A stretch of DNA of 64,000 nucleotides from UBA7067 sp051880615 (GTDB taxonomy: Bacteria > Bacillota > Clostridia > Oscillospirales > Acutalibacteraceae). A model generated the notes under the pieces. That model saw only the letters and a program-made list of their open reading frames with translations. It was not told where the DNA came from and did not search any database. Shown piece after piece: positions 1 to 8,795 of the stretch. The translations under genes and the position numbers were made by a program. Numbering within the stretch: the first letter of the stretch is position 1; the number at the start of each line of letters is the position of its first letter. The stretch lies in the NCBI GenBank assembly GCA_051880615.1, contig JBJEOH010000041.1, positions 246,093 through 310,092 of the forward strand. The letters run 5' to 3'.

Positions 1-153
1 CGGACATCTTTTATCTTTAAAATCCAAAAATCTAAGCTCCCTTCAGGAATGTATAATAATCACATTTTATGCTCCTATTATATCAAACCTCGACCGGATT
101 ATCAATTCTTTTTCAAAAATATTCTCATTATTCAATTACTCATCTGTTAAAAG
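1..153. other. Upstream intergenic stretch, no gene seen
   Basis: AT-rich DNA before the first promoter. The short open frames here lack a ribosome binding site and resemble no protein family I know. It may hold the end of a gene that lies before the window. Confidence 0.5.
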
Positions 154-182
154 TTGTAATAAGCGCAATAAAATGCTATAAT
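154..182 (+). promoter_or_regulatory. Promoter of the DUF951-prfA operon
   Basis: TTGTAA at 154-159 and a perfect TATAAT at 177-182 are separated by exactly 17 bases. They lie 34 bases before the GTG start of the DUF951 gene. Vegetative sigma-A type, inferred from the hexamers only. Confidence 0.7.
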
Positions 183-216
183 ATGAATGATAATTCTGCA
201 AACAGGAGGGAAAACA

Positions 217-417
217 GTGGATATAAGGGTTGGCGATGTGCTGCAAATGAAAAAGCCCCACCCGTGCTCATGCAATATGTTCAATGTTTTGCGGGTCGGT
301 ATGGATTTTCGGCTTGAATGTCAGAAATGCGGGCATAAAATAATGATTCCGCGTGCCAAAGCAGAAAAGAATATTAAAAAAGTTATCAGAAACGAAGATG
401 CGTCAAAGGTGGAATAA
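217..417 (+). CDS. DUF951 family small zinc-ribbon-like protein
   Basis: 66 residues of the DUF951 family, a small conserved Firmicutes protein whose role is unknown to me. The family core is clear: a start like VDIRVGDVLQMKKPHPC, then VLRVGMDFRLEC and CQKCGH. The cysteines could hold one metal ion. I chose GTG at 217 because the sequence AGGAGGG at 204-210 sits six bases upstream. An in-frame ATG at 187 has no such site and would add residues not seen in the family. prfA starts three bases after the stop, so the two are cotranscribed. The frequent pairing of such small proteins with translation genes hints at a translation role, but that is inference. Confidence 0.88.
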   Translation: MDIRVGDVLQMKKPHPCSCNMFNVLRVGMDFRLECQKCGHKIMIPRAKAEKNIKKVIRNEDASKVE

Positions 418-419
418 AA

Positions 420-1490
420 TTGTTTAATCGGCTTGACATATTTGAAAAAAGATATAATGAGCTTAACACGAGGCTTTATGACCCTGCTGTTGCGGCGAAT
501 CCCGAGGAATACAGCAAGGTTATGCGCGAGCTTAAGGAGCTTGAGCCGGTGGCGCTTAAATACGGCGAATATAAGTCTGCGACAAAAAAAGAGGAGGAGG
601 CTCTTGCAATTCTTGATGAAAGCGGAATTGAGCAGGAGCTGCGCGAAATCGCCAGAATGGAGCTTATGGAGGCGCAGTCGGAAAAGGCGACACTGTCGGA
701 GGAGCTTAAGATTTTGCTGCTGCCGAAGGACCCAAATGATGAGCGCAATGTAATTGTCGAGATCAGAGGCGGAGCAGGCGGCGAGGAGGCTGCGTTGTTT
801 TGCGGCGTGCTTTACCGTATGTACACAATGTACGCCGAGAAAAAGGGTTTCAAAACCGAGCTTCTGAATGCAAACGAAACTGAGCTTGGCGGCTACAAGG
901 AAATAAGCTTTATGATAAACGGCTCGGGTGCGTATTCCCGGTTGAAGTTTGAAAGCGGAGTCCACCGTGTCCAGCGTGTACCTGAAACAGAATCACAGGG
1001 CAGAATCCACACCTCAACAGTTACGGTTGCGGTTTTGCCGGAAGCTGAGGATGTTGAAATTGAGATAAATCCTGCGGATTTGCAGATTGACACCTTCCGA
1101 AGCAGCGGTGCAGGCGGACAGCACATCAACAAAACAGAGTCGGCTATAAGAATTACTCACCTGCCGACAGGCGTTGTTGTTGAGTGTCAGGACGAGAGAA
1201 GCCAGTATAAGAATAAGGATAAGGCGATGAAGGTGCTGAAATCACGGCTTTTGCAGGCTAAACAGCAGCAACAGCACGACGAGGTGGCGCAGGAAAGAAA
1301 AAGTCAGGTAGGTACAGGCGACCGAAGCGAGAGAATAAGAACCTACAACTACCCTCAGGGCAGAGTTACCGACCACAGAATTGGGCTTACGCTATATAAA
1401 ATCGACGATATATTAAACGGAAATCTTGACGATGTAATCGACCCGTTGATAGCCGCGGCAAGAGCGCAGCAGCTGAGTGAAGAAAGTTGA
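420..1490 (+). CDS. prfA: Peptide chain release factor 1
   Basis: Class I release factor (356 residues, normal for the family). It recognises UAA and UAG in the ribosomal A site and triggers hydrolysis of peptidyl-tRNA. The catalytic GGQ motif is at residues 232-234, in the context SGAGGQHINKTES. The stop-codon reading tripeptide is PET, within RVPETESQGRIH; this P-x-T form marks RF1, since RF2 has SPF. The start is TTG at 420, with AAAGGTGG about seven bases upstream and the DUF951 gene ending at 417. The methyltransferase prmC, which commonly follows prfA and modifies the GGQ glutamine, is not the next gene here; a Sua5 gene is. Confidence 0.97.
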   Translation: MFNRLDIFEKRYNELNTRLYDPAVAANPEEYSKVMRELKELEPVALKYGEYKSATKKEEEALAILDESGIEQELREIARMELMEAQSEKATLSEELKILLLPKDPNDERNVIVEIRGGAGGEEAALFCGVLYRMYTMYAEKKGFKTELLNANETELGGYKEISFMINGSGAYSRLKFESGVHRVQRVPETESQGRIHTSTVTVAVLPEAEDVEIEINPADLQIDTFRSSGAGGQHINKTESAIRITHLPTGVVVECQDERSQYKNKDKAMKVLKSRLLQAKQQQQHDEVAQERKSQVGTGDRSERIRTYNYPQGRVTDHRIGLTLYKIDDILNGNLDDVIDPLIAAARAQQLSEES

Positions 1491-1575
1491 GTAAAGAAAA
1501 TTAAGAATAAGTTAATACACAGTTTAATATTTTTTGATTAAATAGTTTTTAATTTAACCGAAAGAAAGTAATAAT

Positions 1576-2589
1576 ATGGAAACTAAAATATTATCGCATG
1601 AACAGGTAGCCGAAGCGGCAAAAATCATAAAAAACGGCGGTCTGGTTGTTATGCCTACCGAAACTGTTTACGGCTTGGGTGCCGACGCATTTAATAAGCA
1701 GGCTGTCGCGAATATATTCAAAGCCAAAGGCAGACCTATGGATAATCCGCTTATTGTTCATATCGGCGCAATAAAGGATTTAAAGCGCATTGTCAGCGAA
1801 ATACCCGAAAAGGCTTTAAAGCTTGCAAAAGCCTTCTGGCCGGGACCGCTTACTATGGTATTGCCGAAGGCTCAGTGTGTTCCCGATGAAGTCAGTGCAG
1901 GGCTTGACACTGTTGCAGTGCGTTATCCGTCGCATCCGCTTGCTGAAACGCTGATACTTTTAAGCGGTACGCTTATAGCCGCACCGTCGGCTAATTTATC
2001 GGGCAGTCCGAGTCCGACTGAGCTTAAGCATGTTATTGACGATATGAACGGCAGAGTTGATGCAATTCTGGACGGCGGCAGCTGTGAGGTCGGGCTTGAA
2101 TCAACAGTAATATCTCTTGTCGGCGATGTTCCGAGGCTTTTAAGACCGGGCGGAGTAACGGTTGACGAGATTGAAAGCGTTATCGGCAGTATTGAGCTTG
2201 ACCCTGCTGTTACAGAGAAGCTCAGGGAGGGCGAAAAGGCGGCAAGCCCCGGTATGAAATACAAGCACTATGCGCCGAAGGCAAGGATTATTGTTGTTAA
2301 GGGCAGCGACGAGCAGTATATTCGATATGTCAATTCACATAACCAAAAGGGTGTCGGGGCAATCTGCTTTGATGAGGATGCCGGAAAACTCAGTGTGCCG
2401 TTTTTCTCGCTCGGAGCTAAAGACGACCAATCATCACAGGCGAAAAATCTTTTCTCCGTTTTAAGAAGTGTTGACGAGGCAGGAATAACACTTGCCTATG
2501 CACGCTGTCCTCGCCTTGACGGAGTAGGCCTTGCCGTATATAACCGCCTTATCAGGGCGGCTGGCTTTGAGGTGACCCGACTTGCGTAA
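1576..2589 (+). CDS. ywlC: L-threonylcarbamoyladenylate synthase, Sua5 type
   Basis: Sua5/YrdC/YwlC enzyme that makes threonylcarbamoyl-AMP from threonine, bicarbonate and ATP. This is the first step of t6A37 modification of ANN-decoding tRNAs. At 337 residues it is the long Sua5 form. The YrdC domain covers roughly residues 1-210, with GGLVVMPTETVYGLG, KAKGRP and the TVAVRYPSHP and SANLSGSPSPT segments. The Sua5 C-terminal domain begins after the conserved linker SPGMKYKHYAPKA near residue 225. The ribosome binding site is weak (GAAAG). Its end overlaps the coaE start by eight bases, so the two are translationally coupled. Confidence 0.95.
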   Translation: METKILSHEQVAEAAKIIKNGGLVVMPTETVYGLGADAFNKQAVANIFKAKGRPMDNPLIVHIGAIKDLKRIVSEIPEKALKLAKAFWPGPLTMVLPKAQCVPDEVSAGLDTVAVRYPSHPLAETLILLSGTLIAAPSANLSGSPSPTELKHVIDDMNGRVDAILDGGSCEVGLESTVISLVGDVPRLLRPGGVTVDEIESVIGSIELDPAVTEKLREGEKAASPGMKYKHYAPKARIIVVKGSDEQYIRYVNSHNQKGVGAICFDEDAGKLSVPFFSLGAKDDQSSQAKNLFSVLRSVDEAGITLAYARCPRLDGVGLAVYNRLIRAAGFEVTRLA

Positions 2590-3199
2590 TTTTGTTATTT
2601 TAGGGCTTACCGGTCCGTCAGGTTCGGGAAAAAGCACATTCTGTAAATACTTAACCGACTGCGGTTTTGCCTGCGTTGACGCAGATGAAATTGCAAGGCA
2701 GGCGCTTATGCCCGGCTCAGGCTGTGTGTTTCAGCTTAAGGCTGTGTTCGGTGACGATATAGCCGATAGTGACGGTGTTGTAAACCGCTCTCTTCTGGCT
2801 TCTCGTGCCTTTTCATCAAAGCAGGGCACACGGGCACTGAACGATATTACTCACCCGTGGGTGTTTCTGCGTGCGCTAAAGCAAATAAAGCAGCTTGCCG
2901 AACAAGGAGAACGGCTGATTGTTTTCGACGCTCCCGTTCTTTTTGAGAGCAACAGTGATGTTATGTGCGATATGATAGCAAGCGTTATTGCCGACAGGCA
3001 AACAAGGCTTAAGCGCATAATGAGCAGGGATAATATATCCGAGGAGCTTGCGAACAAGCGCTTCGCTGCACAGCAAAGCGATGAATTTTACATTTCGAAA
3101 AGCGACTTTGTAATCAACGGCGCAGGAGATGAGCTTTATCTTAAACAAACAGCGCTTGAAATTAAAGATAAATTAATGTTACTGAAAGGCGGCGGTTAA
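2582..3199 (+). CDS. coaE: Dephospho-CoA kinase
   Basis: Last enzyme of coenzyme A synthesis: it phosphorylates the 3'-hydroxyl of dephospho-CoA using ATP. 205 residues, typical for CoaE. The P-loop GPSGSGKST is near residues 10-18, followed by the family segments VDADEIARQ, ITHPWV and the lid region RLKRIMSRDNISEELA. The start is TTG at 2582, inside the end of the Sua5 gene. Together with the downstream lytic transglycosylase and M18 aminopeptidase it forms a gene order I associate with clostridia. Confidence 0.95.
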   Translation: MRNFVILGLTGPSGSGKSTFCKYLTDCGFACVDADEIARQALMPGSGCVFQLKAVFGDDIADSDGVVNRSLLASRAFSSKQGTRALNDITHPWVFLRALKQIKQLAEQGERLIVFDAPVLFESNSDVMCDMIASVIADRQTRLKRIMSRDNISEELANKRFAAQQSDEFYISKSDFVINGAGDELYLKQTALEIKDKLMLLKGGG

Positions 3200-3254
3200 T
3201 ATATCAACGAGAAGAAGAGCTAAACGCCGAAGTCATACCGGCGCAGTAATTGCC

Positions 3255-3800
3255 GTGATATTGCTGCTTGTTCTTTTTTTTATATTGGGTATGATTCTCT
3301 ATCTCAGCAGCTGCAGTATCAATAAGGCGCACTATCAGCTTGAATACAGGGATTTGGTGAGCAAGTATTCAAATGAATATGAAGTCAGTGACGAGCTTAT
3401 ATATGCCGTAATAAAAACCGAGAGCAATTTTGATCCCGATGCCGAATCAAGCGTCGGTGCAATCGGGCTTATGCAGATTATGCCGTATACCTTTGAGTGG
3501 CTGCAAACATATTATGACGGCGAGGTTACAATGGATACCGAAAGTCTTTATGACCCTGAAATCAGCATAAAGTACGGCACGCGTTTTCTTGCGTTCCTGC
3601 TTGACAGGTATGAAAACTGCGAGGAAACCGCTGTAGCCGCATATAACGCAGGCTTTGGTGCAGTAGACGAATGGCTGATGGACGAAAGCTGTTCAAGCGA
3701 CGGTATAACGCTTTATTATATACCGTACAGCGAAACACATAATTATGTTTTAAAGGTTGAAAATGCCAAAGAAAGCTACAAGGATGTTTACGGCCTTTAA
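3255..3800 (+). CDS. Membrane-anchored lytic transglycosylase (SLT domain)
   Basis: Soluble lytic transglycosylase-type muramidase that cleaves the MurNAc-GlcNAc bond of peptidoglycan, tethered to the outer face of the membrane. A transmembrane segment leads into the SLT domain. The catalytic glutamate lies in KTESNFDP, followed by SSVGAIGLMQIMP and AAYNAGFGAV, the three hallmark blocks. The coordinates use the first conventional start, GTG 3255, which begins inside the membrane segment and has no ribosome binding site. The same frame is open back to 3186 and encodes an arginine-rich lead (STRRRAKRRSHTGAVIAV) that looks like the natural cytoplasmic end. Only ATA 3201 (after AAGGCGGCGG) or another unusual start could give it. 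The family call is firm; the start is not. Confidence 0.85.
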   Translation: MILLLVLFFILGMILYLSSCSINKAHYQLEYRDLVSKYSNEYEVSDELIYAVIKTESNFDPDAESSVGAIGLMQIMPYTFEWLQTYYDGEVTMDTESLYDPEISIKYGTRFLAFLLDRYENCEETAVAAYNAGFGAVDEWLMDESCSSDGITLYYIPYSETHNYVLKVENAKESYKDVYGL

Positions 3801-3854
3801 TTTGTGATAAAATATAGATATATATGATTTGTAAAAATGAAAGGATGGTCAGAG

Positions 3855-5264
3855 ATGGCAAAATCAAAAGAAAAGTCGGAGGCAGCTTTGCTTAAGGAAA
3901 AGCTCTTTCGCGATACAAAGAAGGGTGCAGGCTCGTTAAGCGACAAGGAAATCGCCGCGGCCGATAAATTCTGCAAAAAATATATGAAATTTCTCGACGA
4001 GGCAAAAATTGAGCGTGAGGCTGTAAATGTATCAAAGGAGCTTGCCGAGAAAGCAGGCTTTACCGAGTACATCAGCGGCAAAAAATACAATCCCGGCGAT
4101 AAGGTTTATCTTACTAACCGAGGAAAAAATATTATCCTTGCCGTTATCGGTAAAAAGGGATGCAGTGAGGGTGTAAGGCTTTCAATCGCGCATATCGACT
4201 CACCGCGCCTTGATTTAAAGCCGAATCCGCTTTATGAGGCTAATGACCTTGCGTTGTTTAAAACTCATTATTACGGCGGAATCAAAAAATACCAGTGGAC
4301 TGCAATACCGCTTGCGTTGCACGGTATGATTGTGCTGAAAAGCGGCAAAAAGATTGCAGTAAAAATCGGCGAAAAGGACGATGAGCCGTGCTTCTGCGTG
4401 ACCGATTTACTGCCGCACCTTGCAAGGGAGCAAATGAAAAAGCCCGGAGTTGAAATGTTCACAGGCGAGGATTTGAATGTGCTTATCGGCAGCCGCCCGT
4501 TCAAGGACGACAGCGAATCCGAGCTTGTAAAGCTGAATATTATGAACCTGCTTTTCAATGAATACGGTATAACCGAGGACGATTTTCTCTCGGCTGATTT
4601 AGAGGTTGTTCCTGCGCAGAAGGCGCGCGAAATCGGCTTTGACAGAAGTATGATCGGCGCATACGGTCACGACGACAGAGTTTGTGCTTATCCTGCGTTG
4701 ATGGCTGCTCTTGACTGTGAAAATCCCGAAAAGACAGCGGTTACTATGCTGGTTGACAGAGAGGAAATCGGCAGCGAAGGCAACACAGGAATGAAGAGCG
4801 ACTTTATGAAGTACTTTATCTTCGATATGGCTAAAAGCGAGGGACTTGATGAATATAAGGTTATCTCGCAAAGCACCTGCCTTTCAGCCGATGTAAACGC
4901 CGCCTTTGACCCGAATTATCCGAGCGTTTTCGAGACGAATAATTCAAGCTATATCAACAAGGGCGTTGTCATTACAAAATACACAGGCAGCGGTGGCAAG
5001 TACGATACATCCGATGCCTCGGCAGAATTTATGGCTGAAGTACGCGCTTTGCTCGACGGCGAAATTGTGCTGTGGCAGACAGGCGAGCTTGGCAAGGTTG
5101 ACGCAGGCGGCGGCGGTACTATAGCAAAATTTGTAGCAAATCTCAATGTTGATGTTGTGGACCTCGGTGTACCTGTGCTTTCAATGCACGCTCCGTTTGA
5201 GGTTGTATCAAAGATTGATGTTTATATGGCTTACAGAGCATTCCTTTCTTTTTTCAATAAATAA
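3855..5264 (+). CDS. M18 family aminopeptidase
   Basis: Zinc metallo-aminopeptidase of family M18 (aminopeptidase I / DNPEP type), 469 residues. It removes N-terminal residues from peptides in the cytoplasm as a large oligomer. Metal and catalytic blocks are visible in order: AHIDSPRLDLKPNP, YGHDDRVCAY, VDREEIGSEGNTGM, SADVNAAFDPNYP, and a C-terminal SMHAPFE with the last metal-binding histidine. I place the start at ATG 3855, nine bases after AAAGGA; an ATG at 3837 overlaps that site. A strong terminator follows, ending the transcription unit. Confidence 0.95.
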   Translation: MAKSKEKSEAALLKEKLFRDTKKGAGSLSDKEIAAADKFCKKYMKFLDEAKIEREAVNVSKELAEKAGFTEYISGKKYNPGDKVYLTNRGKNIILAVIGKKGCSEGVRLSIAHIDSPRLDLKPNPLYEANDLALFKTHYYGGIKKYQWTAIPLALHGMIVLKSGKKIAVKIGEKDDEPCFCVTDLLPHLAREQMKKPGVEMFTGEDLNVLIGSRPFKDDSESELVKLNIMNLLFNEYGITEDDFLSADLEVVPAQKAREIGFDRSMIGAYGHDDRVCAYPALMAALDCENPEKTAVTMLVDREEIGSEGNTGMKSDFMKYFIFDMAKSEGLDEYKVISQSTCLSADVNAAFDPNYPSVFETNNSSYINKGVVITKYTGSGGKYDTSDASAEFMAEVRALLDGEIVLWQTGELGKVDAGGGGTIAKFVANLNVDVVDLGVPVLSMHAPFEVVSKIDVYMAYRAFLSFFNK

Positions 5265-5279
5265 CTGAATATATAAATT

Positions 5280-5323
5280 CGGGCAGTCTGAAATTTCTTT
5301 GAATTGTCAGACTGCCCGTTTTT
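5280..5323 (+). terminator. Rho-independent terminator after the M18 gene
   Basis: A perfect 12-base stem (CGGGCAGTCTGA with TCAGACTGCCCG) is closed by an AT-rich loop and followed by TTTTTG. Confidence 0.95.
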
Positions 5324-5341
5324 GTTTATTGGTAAAAAATA

Positions 5342-5370
5342 TTGAAATGAAAATAGTTTTGTTGTATATT
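5342..5370 (+). promoter_or_regulatory. Promoter of the zinc-ribbon/PASTA gene
   Basis: TTGAAA at 5342-5347 and TATATT at 5365-5370 are spaced by 17 bases. They lie between the upstream terminator and the AGGAGGGG site at 5392-5399. Confidence 0.6.
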
Positions 5371-5405
5371 TATATATTATAGCATATAAACAGGAGGGGT
5401 TTTTT

Positions 5406-7286
5406 ATGTTTTGTCCTAATTGCGGAAAGAGCAATACGCCTCAGGCGAAGTTTTGTAAACACTGCGGTACAAATTTACAGCTGCCTGCGGAGCAGGAGAC
5501 CGAAAAAAATACCAATCAGACGACTGATTCTGTTTCGGATACACCGAGCAATCAGTCGAATATATCAACAAATCAAGCAGCACCAACATACCCTGTCAGT
5601 CAGGGCAGTCAGTATTCAAGGCAAAACCAACAGACGACAAGCTTTACTGCACAGCAAAACAATCAGAACCGTCAGACAACAAGCTTTACTCCATCTCAGA
5701 ACTATCAGACCCGACAACCTTCCGGATTTAATATGCCCCCTGCCAACCAAAATAGACAGACTGCCGGCTTTAATATGCCGCCTGAGAACGGTTATTATCA
5801 GAACTCTCAGCAGTACGGACAGAGAACCAATAATCCCCGTAGTGCGGGATATGACCAAAATCCCCATGACGGATATTACACCGATATTGTCACTGAAAAG
5901 AACAAAAGCTCAAACGCAGTAATAATTGTGGCTATTTCGCTTGCCGCACTTGTGTTGATAGTTTTTGCAGTTGTGGCGCTTATATATTTCAGCGGCAATA
6001 AGGGGGATAATTCTCAATCGCAGGCTGCTTCGGTTGTTGCGCCGACAACCACAACGCTCTCTCCGATTGACGAGGACAAGACTGTAGAGATTCCCTCGGT
6101 AATCGGTTATACATATGCCAATGCAGTGGAAAAGCTTTATGAAAGTAATCTGCAAAGCCGTGTGACTGTTGAGTACAGCTCAAGCGTGCCTGACTACTGC
6201 ATTATCAGCCAAAGTCCCTCGCAGGGAACACAGGCAAAGGAGGGTGATGTTGTTTCTGTTGTAATGTCAAAGGGAGTTTACGAAACACCGAATTATGATT
6301 ATTTCGGCGTGCCGTCATATGCAAGAAACGATAACAGCTATATTATCCCGCAAAGTTCTTCAAAGTATCTTACAAGCAGTGACATAAGCGGCTTTAGCAT
6401 TAAAACGCTTGAGCTTGCAAGAAATGAGATATTCGCAAGACACGGCAGGCGTTTTGAATCAACAGAGCTGCAAAAATACTTTAACAGTAAGTCGTGGTAT
6501 ATCGGAACAATAGAGTCGTCGGATTTTCCTGAATCGTTATTAAATGAGTATGAAACAGCAAATGCAGACTTTCTTAAAAAAGAGGAGGATAAGCTAAGAA
6601 ATCCGAGCAGTCAGTCAAGTTCATCCAATTCGTCATCATCAACCGCGAGCAAAACCTTGTACCGTGTCAGAAAGACATGGAATGACGCGGAATCTCAGAA
6701 GGGCGCATTTTACGATTTATCAAACGCAAAGGAATGTGCTGACCAGAACGAAGGCTATTCTGTATTTGATGAGAATGGCAAGGTGGTATATTCGCCGAAA
6801 AGCTCAAGCTCCAGTGAATCGAAGCAAAGCTCAGGCAGCAAGCCTGTTTTCCGCAGTATTTCTTCATCTTCAAATCTCGTCAGCAGTAAGGGTACAGAAT
6901 ATACACCTGACAATGTCTGCAAGGATAACGGCGACTGCTGGGCTGAGGGAGTAAGCGGCAGCGGCGAGGGCGAATGGATAATGTTCAGCGACGCTTCAGA
7001 GCAGCAGGTGAAAACGATAAATATTGTAAACGGCTTTGCAAAATCAAAACAGCTCTATAATGAAAACGGAAAGATAAAACGCGTTCGGTTTGAGTTTTCC
7101 GACGGTTCTTCCTATTCGGCTGATTTAACGGTGAGGTCAAATGCTGCAGAGAGCAACTATTATACGGTTGATTCTGTCACTCTGCCGCGCACTATAAGCA
7201 CAACCTATGTGAAAATTGTAATTGAAGAAGCAGTTGAGGGAACAAAGTATGACGATACCTGCATAACTCTTGTCACCTTCGGATAA
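5406..7286 (+). CDS. Modular membrane protein: zinc ribbon, PASTA, YARHG, glycan-binding end
   Basis: 626 residues, monocistronic. An N-terminal zinc ribbon has Cys 3, 6, 17 and 20 (CPNCG, CKHCG). A Gln/Asn-rich linker with imperfect repeats of the RQTTSFT and NRQTAGFNMPP type runs to about residue 150. One membrane segment at about 171-194 precedes a PASTA-like domain at about 222-290 (EIPSVIGYTYANAVEKL). A YARHG domain follows at about 313-397 (LELARNEIFARHGRRF), then a serine-rich linker. A segment at 419-463 (YRVRKTWNDAESQKGAF) resembles the C-terminal module of some clostridial wall enzymes. The last 140 residues match the NADase-type glycan-binding pattern (WAEGVSGSGEGEWI, NGFAKSKQLYNENGK). 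The ribbon would be cytoplasmic and the rest extracellular, suggesting a wall or glycan sensor or anchor. No enzymatic domain is visible. Confidence 0.85.
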   Translation: MFCPNCGKSNTPQAKFCKHCGTNLQLPAEQETEKNTNQTTDSVSDTPSNQSNISTNQAAPTYPVSQGSQYSRQNQQTTSFTAQQNNQNRQTTSFTPSQNYQTRQPSGFNMPPANQNRQTAGFNMPPENGYYQNSQQYGQRTNNPRSAGYDQNPHDGYYTDIVTEKNKSSNAVIIVAISLAALVLIVFAVVALIYFSGNKGDNSQSQAASVVAPTTTTLSPIDEDKTVEIPSVIGYTYANAVEKLYESNLQSRVTVEYSSSVPDYCIISQSPSQGTQAKEGDVVSVVMSKGVYETPNYDYFGVPSYARNDNSYIIPQSSSKYLTSSDISGFSIKTLELARNEIFARHGRRFESTELQKYFNSKSWYIGTIESSDFPESLLNEYETANADFLKKEEDKLRNPSSQSSSSNSSSSTASKTLYRVRKTWNDAESQKGAFYDLSNAKECADQNEGYSVFDENGKVVYSPKSSSSSESKQSSGSKPVFRSISSSSNLVSSKGTEYTPDNVCKDNGDCWAEGVSGSGEGEWIMFSDASEQQVKTINIVNGFAKSKQLYNENGKIKRVRFEFSDGSSYSADLTVRSNAAESNYYTVDSVTLPRTISTTYVKIVIEEAVEGTKYDDTCITLVTFG

Positions 7287-7290
7287 TATT

Positions 7291-7336
7291 AATCCCCATA
7301 CAACAGTCGGTTATCGGTTGTTGTATGGGGATTTTG
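7291..7336. terminator. Bidirectional terminator between convergent genes
   Basis: An 11-base GC-containing stem, CCCCATACAAC with GTTGTATGGGG, is extended by AAT/ATT and has T-rich flanks on both strands. It ends the PASTA-protein gene and the minus-strand operon that runs toward it. Confidence 0.9.
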
Positions 7337-7774
7337 TCATAATACAGCGTTCTTATAGCTGATAGTGATATGGCACAGCGCAAAAATTATTGATGAAATA
7401 ATAAGCGGAATATTAAGCGTTATTATTCCGCTGAATATGAACATAACTGACGGAAGTATTGACAGCGCGAGCGATTTTCGTACAGACGATTCCCTCCAGA
7501 ATACAACCCAGCAAAGGCAGTATAAAAAGCAAAGCACTGAGTTAACAAATATGTAAATCATTTCACCACAGTCAACAAAATAACCAAGGCATAAACAGGG
7601 AATGTTTATCACCATCAGAGCAAATGAACAAAAGCGCCCGATTTGTTCAAGCATTATTATAGCTTTATTATCGTATTTGTTTTCATACATATCCTTGAGT
7701 TTCAGTGATGCGATAATGTTAGGTATCATAATGACAGCCATAATAATCAATCCGTAGATATTAAACCAGTCCAT
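7337..7774 (-). CDS. Small polytopic membrane protein, unknown function
   Basis: 145 residues with about four or five hydrophobic segments and no motif I recognise. The start is ATG 7774 with GGAGGG five bases upstream. It follows the WYL regulator gene by 12 bases on the same strand, so it is the last gene of that operon. It could be a target or accessory of that regulator, but nothing in the sequence tests this. Confidence 0.7.
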   Translation of the reverse strand: MDWFNIYGLIIMAVIMIPNIIASLKLKDMYENKYDNKAIIMLEQIGRFCSFALMVINIPCLCLGYFVDCGEMIYIFVNSVLCFLYCLCWVVFWRESSVRKSLALSILPSVMFIFSGIITLNIPLIISSIIFALCHITISYKNAVL

Positions 7775-7786
7775 TTTACCCTCCGT

Positions 7787-8794
7787 TTATTCGCTGAGCA
7801 GTGCCATCGTAGCCTGCGCTTTTTCAAGAATCCTGTCCCTGAGTCTTTGCGGAGAAACTATTTTTATCCTGTCACAGTACTGAAACAGCCAGTCAATAAG
7901 ACCGTCACTGTAAAATACTGTTGTTTTCAGACTGAATTTTTCGTCCACCTCGTCAACCGTTACAGCGTCAGCACCGAACCTGTCCACCATAACATCAAGC
8001 AGTCCGTTATCACATATCAGCTCAATTTCCGTTTCCTCACCGTTATACATCATAATGTTTTTCTCAACATAATCGGTTGCGTCAAAAGCTGCTTCGCGAC
8101 CGCAAATATCGCTGTACGGTCTTGACGGCTGCTCTGTAATGCTTATCATCTTCATTTTGTCGAGCCTATAATTGCTGAGATTATCATATTTATCATAATT
8201 GCCGACAAGATAATACTTGTCGTTAGCCCATACAAGAGCATAGGGGCTTATCGTAAAATGCCGCTGCTTTTTAAGGGTCGGCTTGCCCTGCGCAATTCTG
8301 TATTTGTAATAGTCAAATTCAACCTTAAGGTTTGCCGCAATCGCCCTGTTTATCTCGTCAATAACATAGTAAATCTGCTCGTTGTTCGATTTAACACGCT
8401 CCTGCGGTGATAGCTGTGCCGATATCTCATCGCGCTGATAGCGGCTCATAAATTTCAGCAGCTTATCTCTCAGCTCTTTTGTCTTTTTCTCGGTTATAAA
8501 CGGGGCAGAGGTGACCGCGTCAACCATAACCCGTACCTCTGAGGTCTGAAAGGCGCGTTCGGCTAAAAAATAGCCGTCGTTACTGCTTTTTCCGCGCATA
8601 ATCTCATAGCCGTACAGGTTCAGGGCGGTGATGTCATCATAAACCGATTTTCTGCCGCACTTAATTCCTTTTTCTGCAAGATATTTAATTATAGCGTTTG
8701 AATTGGCGCAGTGCTCCGAATCCGTATTTTCTCGTAGGTATTCAAGTATATATTCGCTCTTGACCCTTTTCAGCAGCGCTTCTTTGTCATCCAC
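7787..8794 (-). CDS. WYL-domain transcriptional regulator
   Basis: DeoR-like helix-turn-helix plus WYL-domain regulator, 335 residues from GTG 8794. The N-terminal part (about 1-60) has a winged-helix pattern including SNAIIKYLAEKGIKCGRKSV. The central and C-terminal part is a WYL domain, with the ligand strand reading ALVWANDKYYLVGNYDKY. WYL domains sense nucleotides or nucleic-acid fragments in some families; the ligand here is unknown. I prefer GTG 8794 because AGAGGTGA lies about six bases upstream, within the end of the preceding FAD gene. GTG 8803 is a possible alternative. Its operon partners are two FAD enzymes and a membrane protein. Confidence 0.88.
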   Translation of the reverse strand: MDDKEALLKRVKSEYILEYLRENTDSEHCANSNAIIKYLAEKGIKCGRKSVYDDITALNLYGYEIMRGKSSNDGYFLAERAFQTSEVRVMVDAVTSAPFITEKKTKELRDKLLKFMSRYQRDEISAQLSPQERVKSNNEQIYYVIDEINRAIAANLKVEFDYYKYRIAQGKPTLKKQRHFTISPYALVWANDKYYLVGNYDKYDNLSNYRLDKMKMISITEQPSRPYSDICGREAAFDATDYVEKNIMMYNGEETEIELICDNGLLDVMVDRFGADAVTVDEVDEKFSLKTTVFYSDGLIDWLFQYCDRIKIVSPQRLRDRILEKAQATMALLSE

Positions 8795-8795
8795 T

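Noticed and set aside
321..965. 214-residue minus-strand open frame over prfA
   Set aside because: It lies antisense to a clear prfA gene, has no ribosome binding site and resembles no family.
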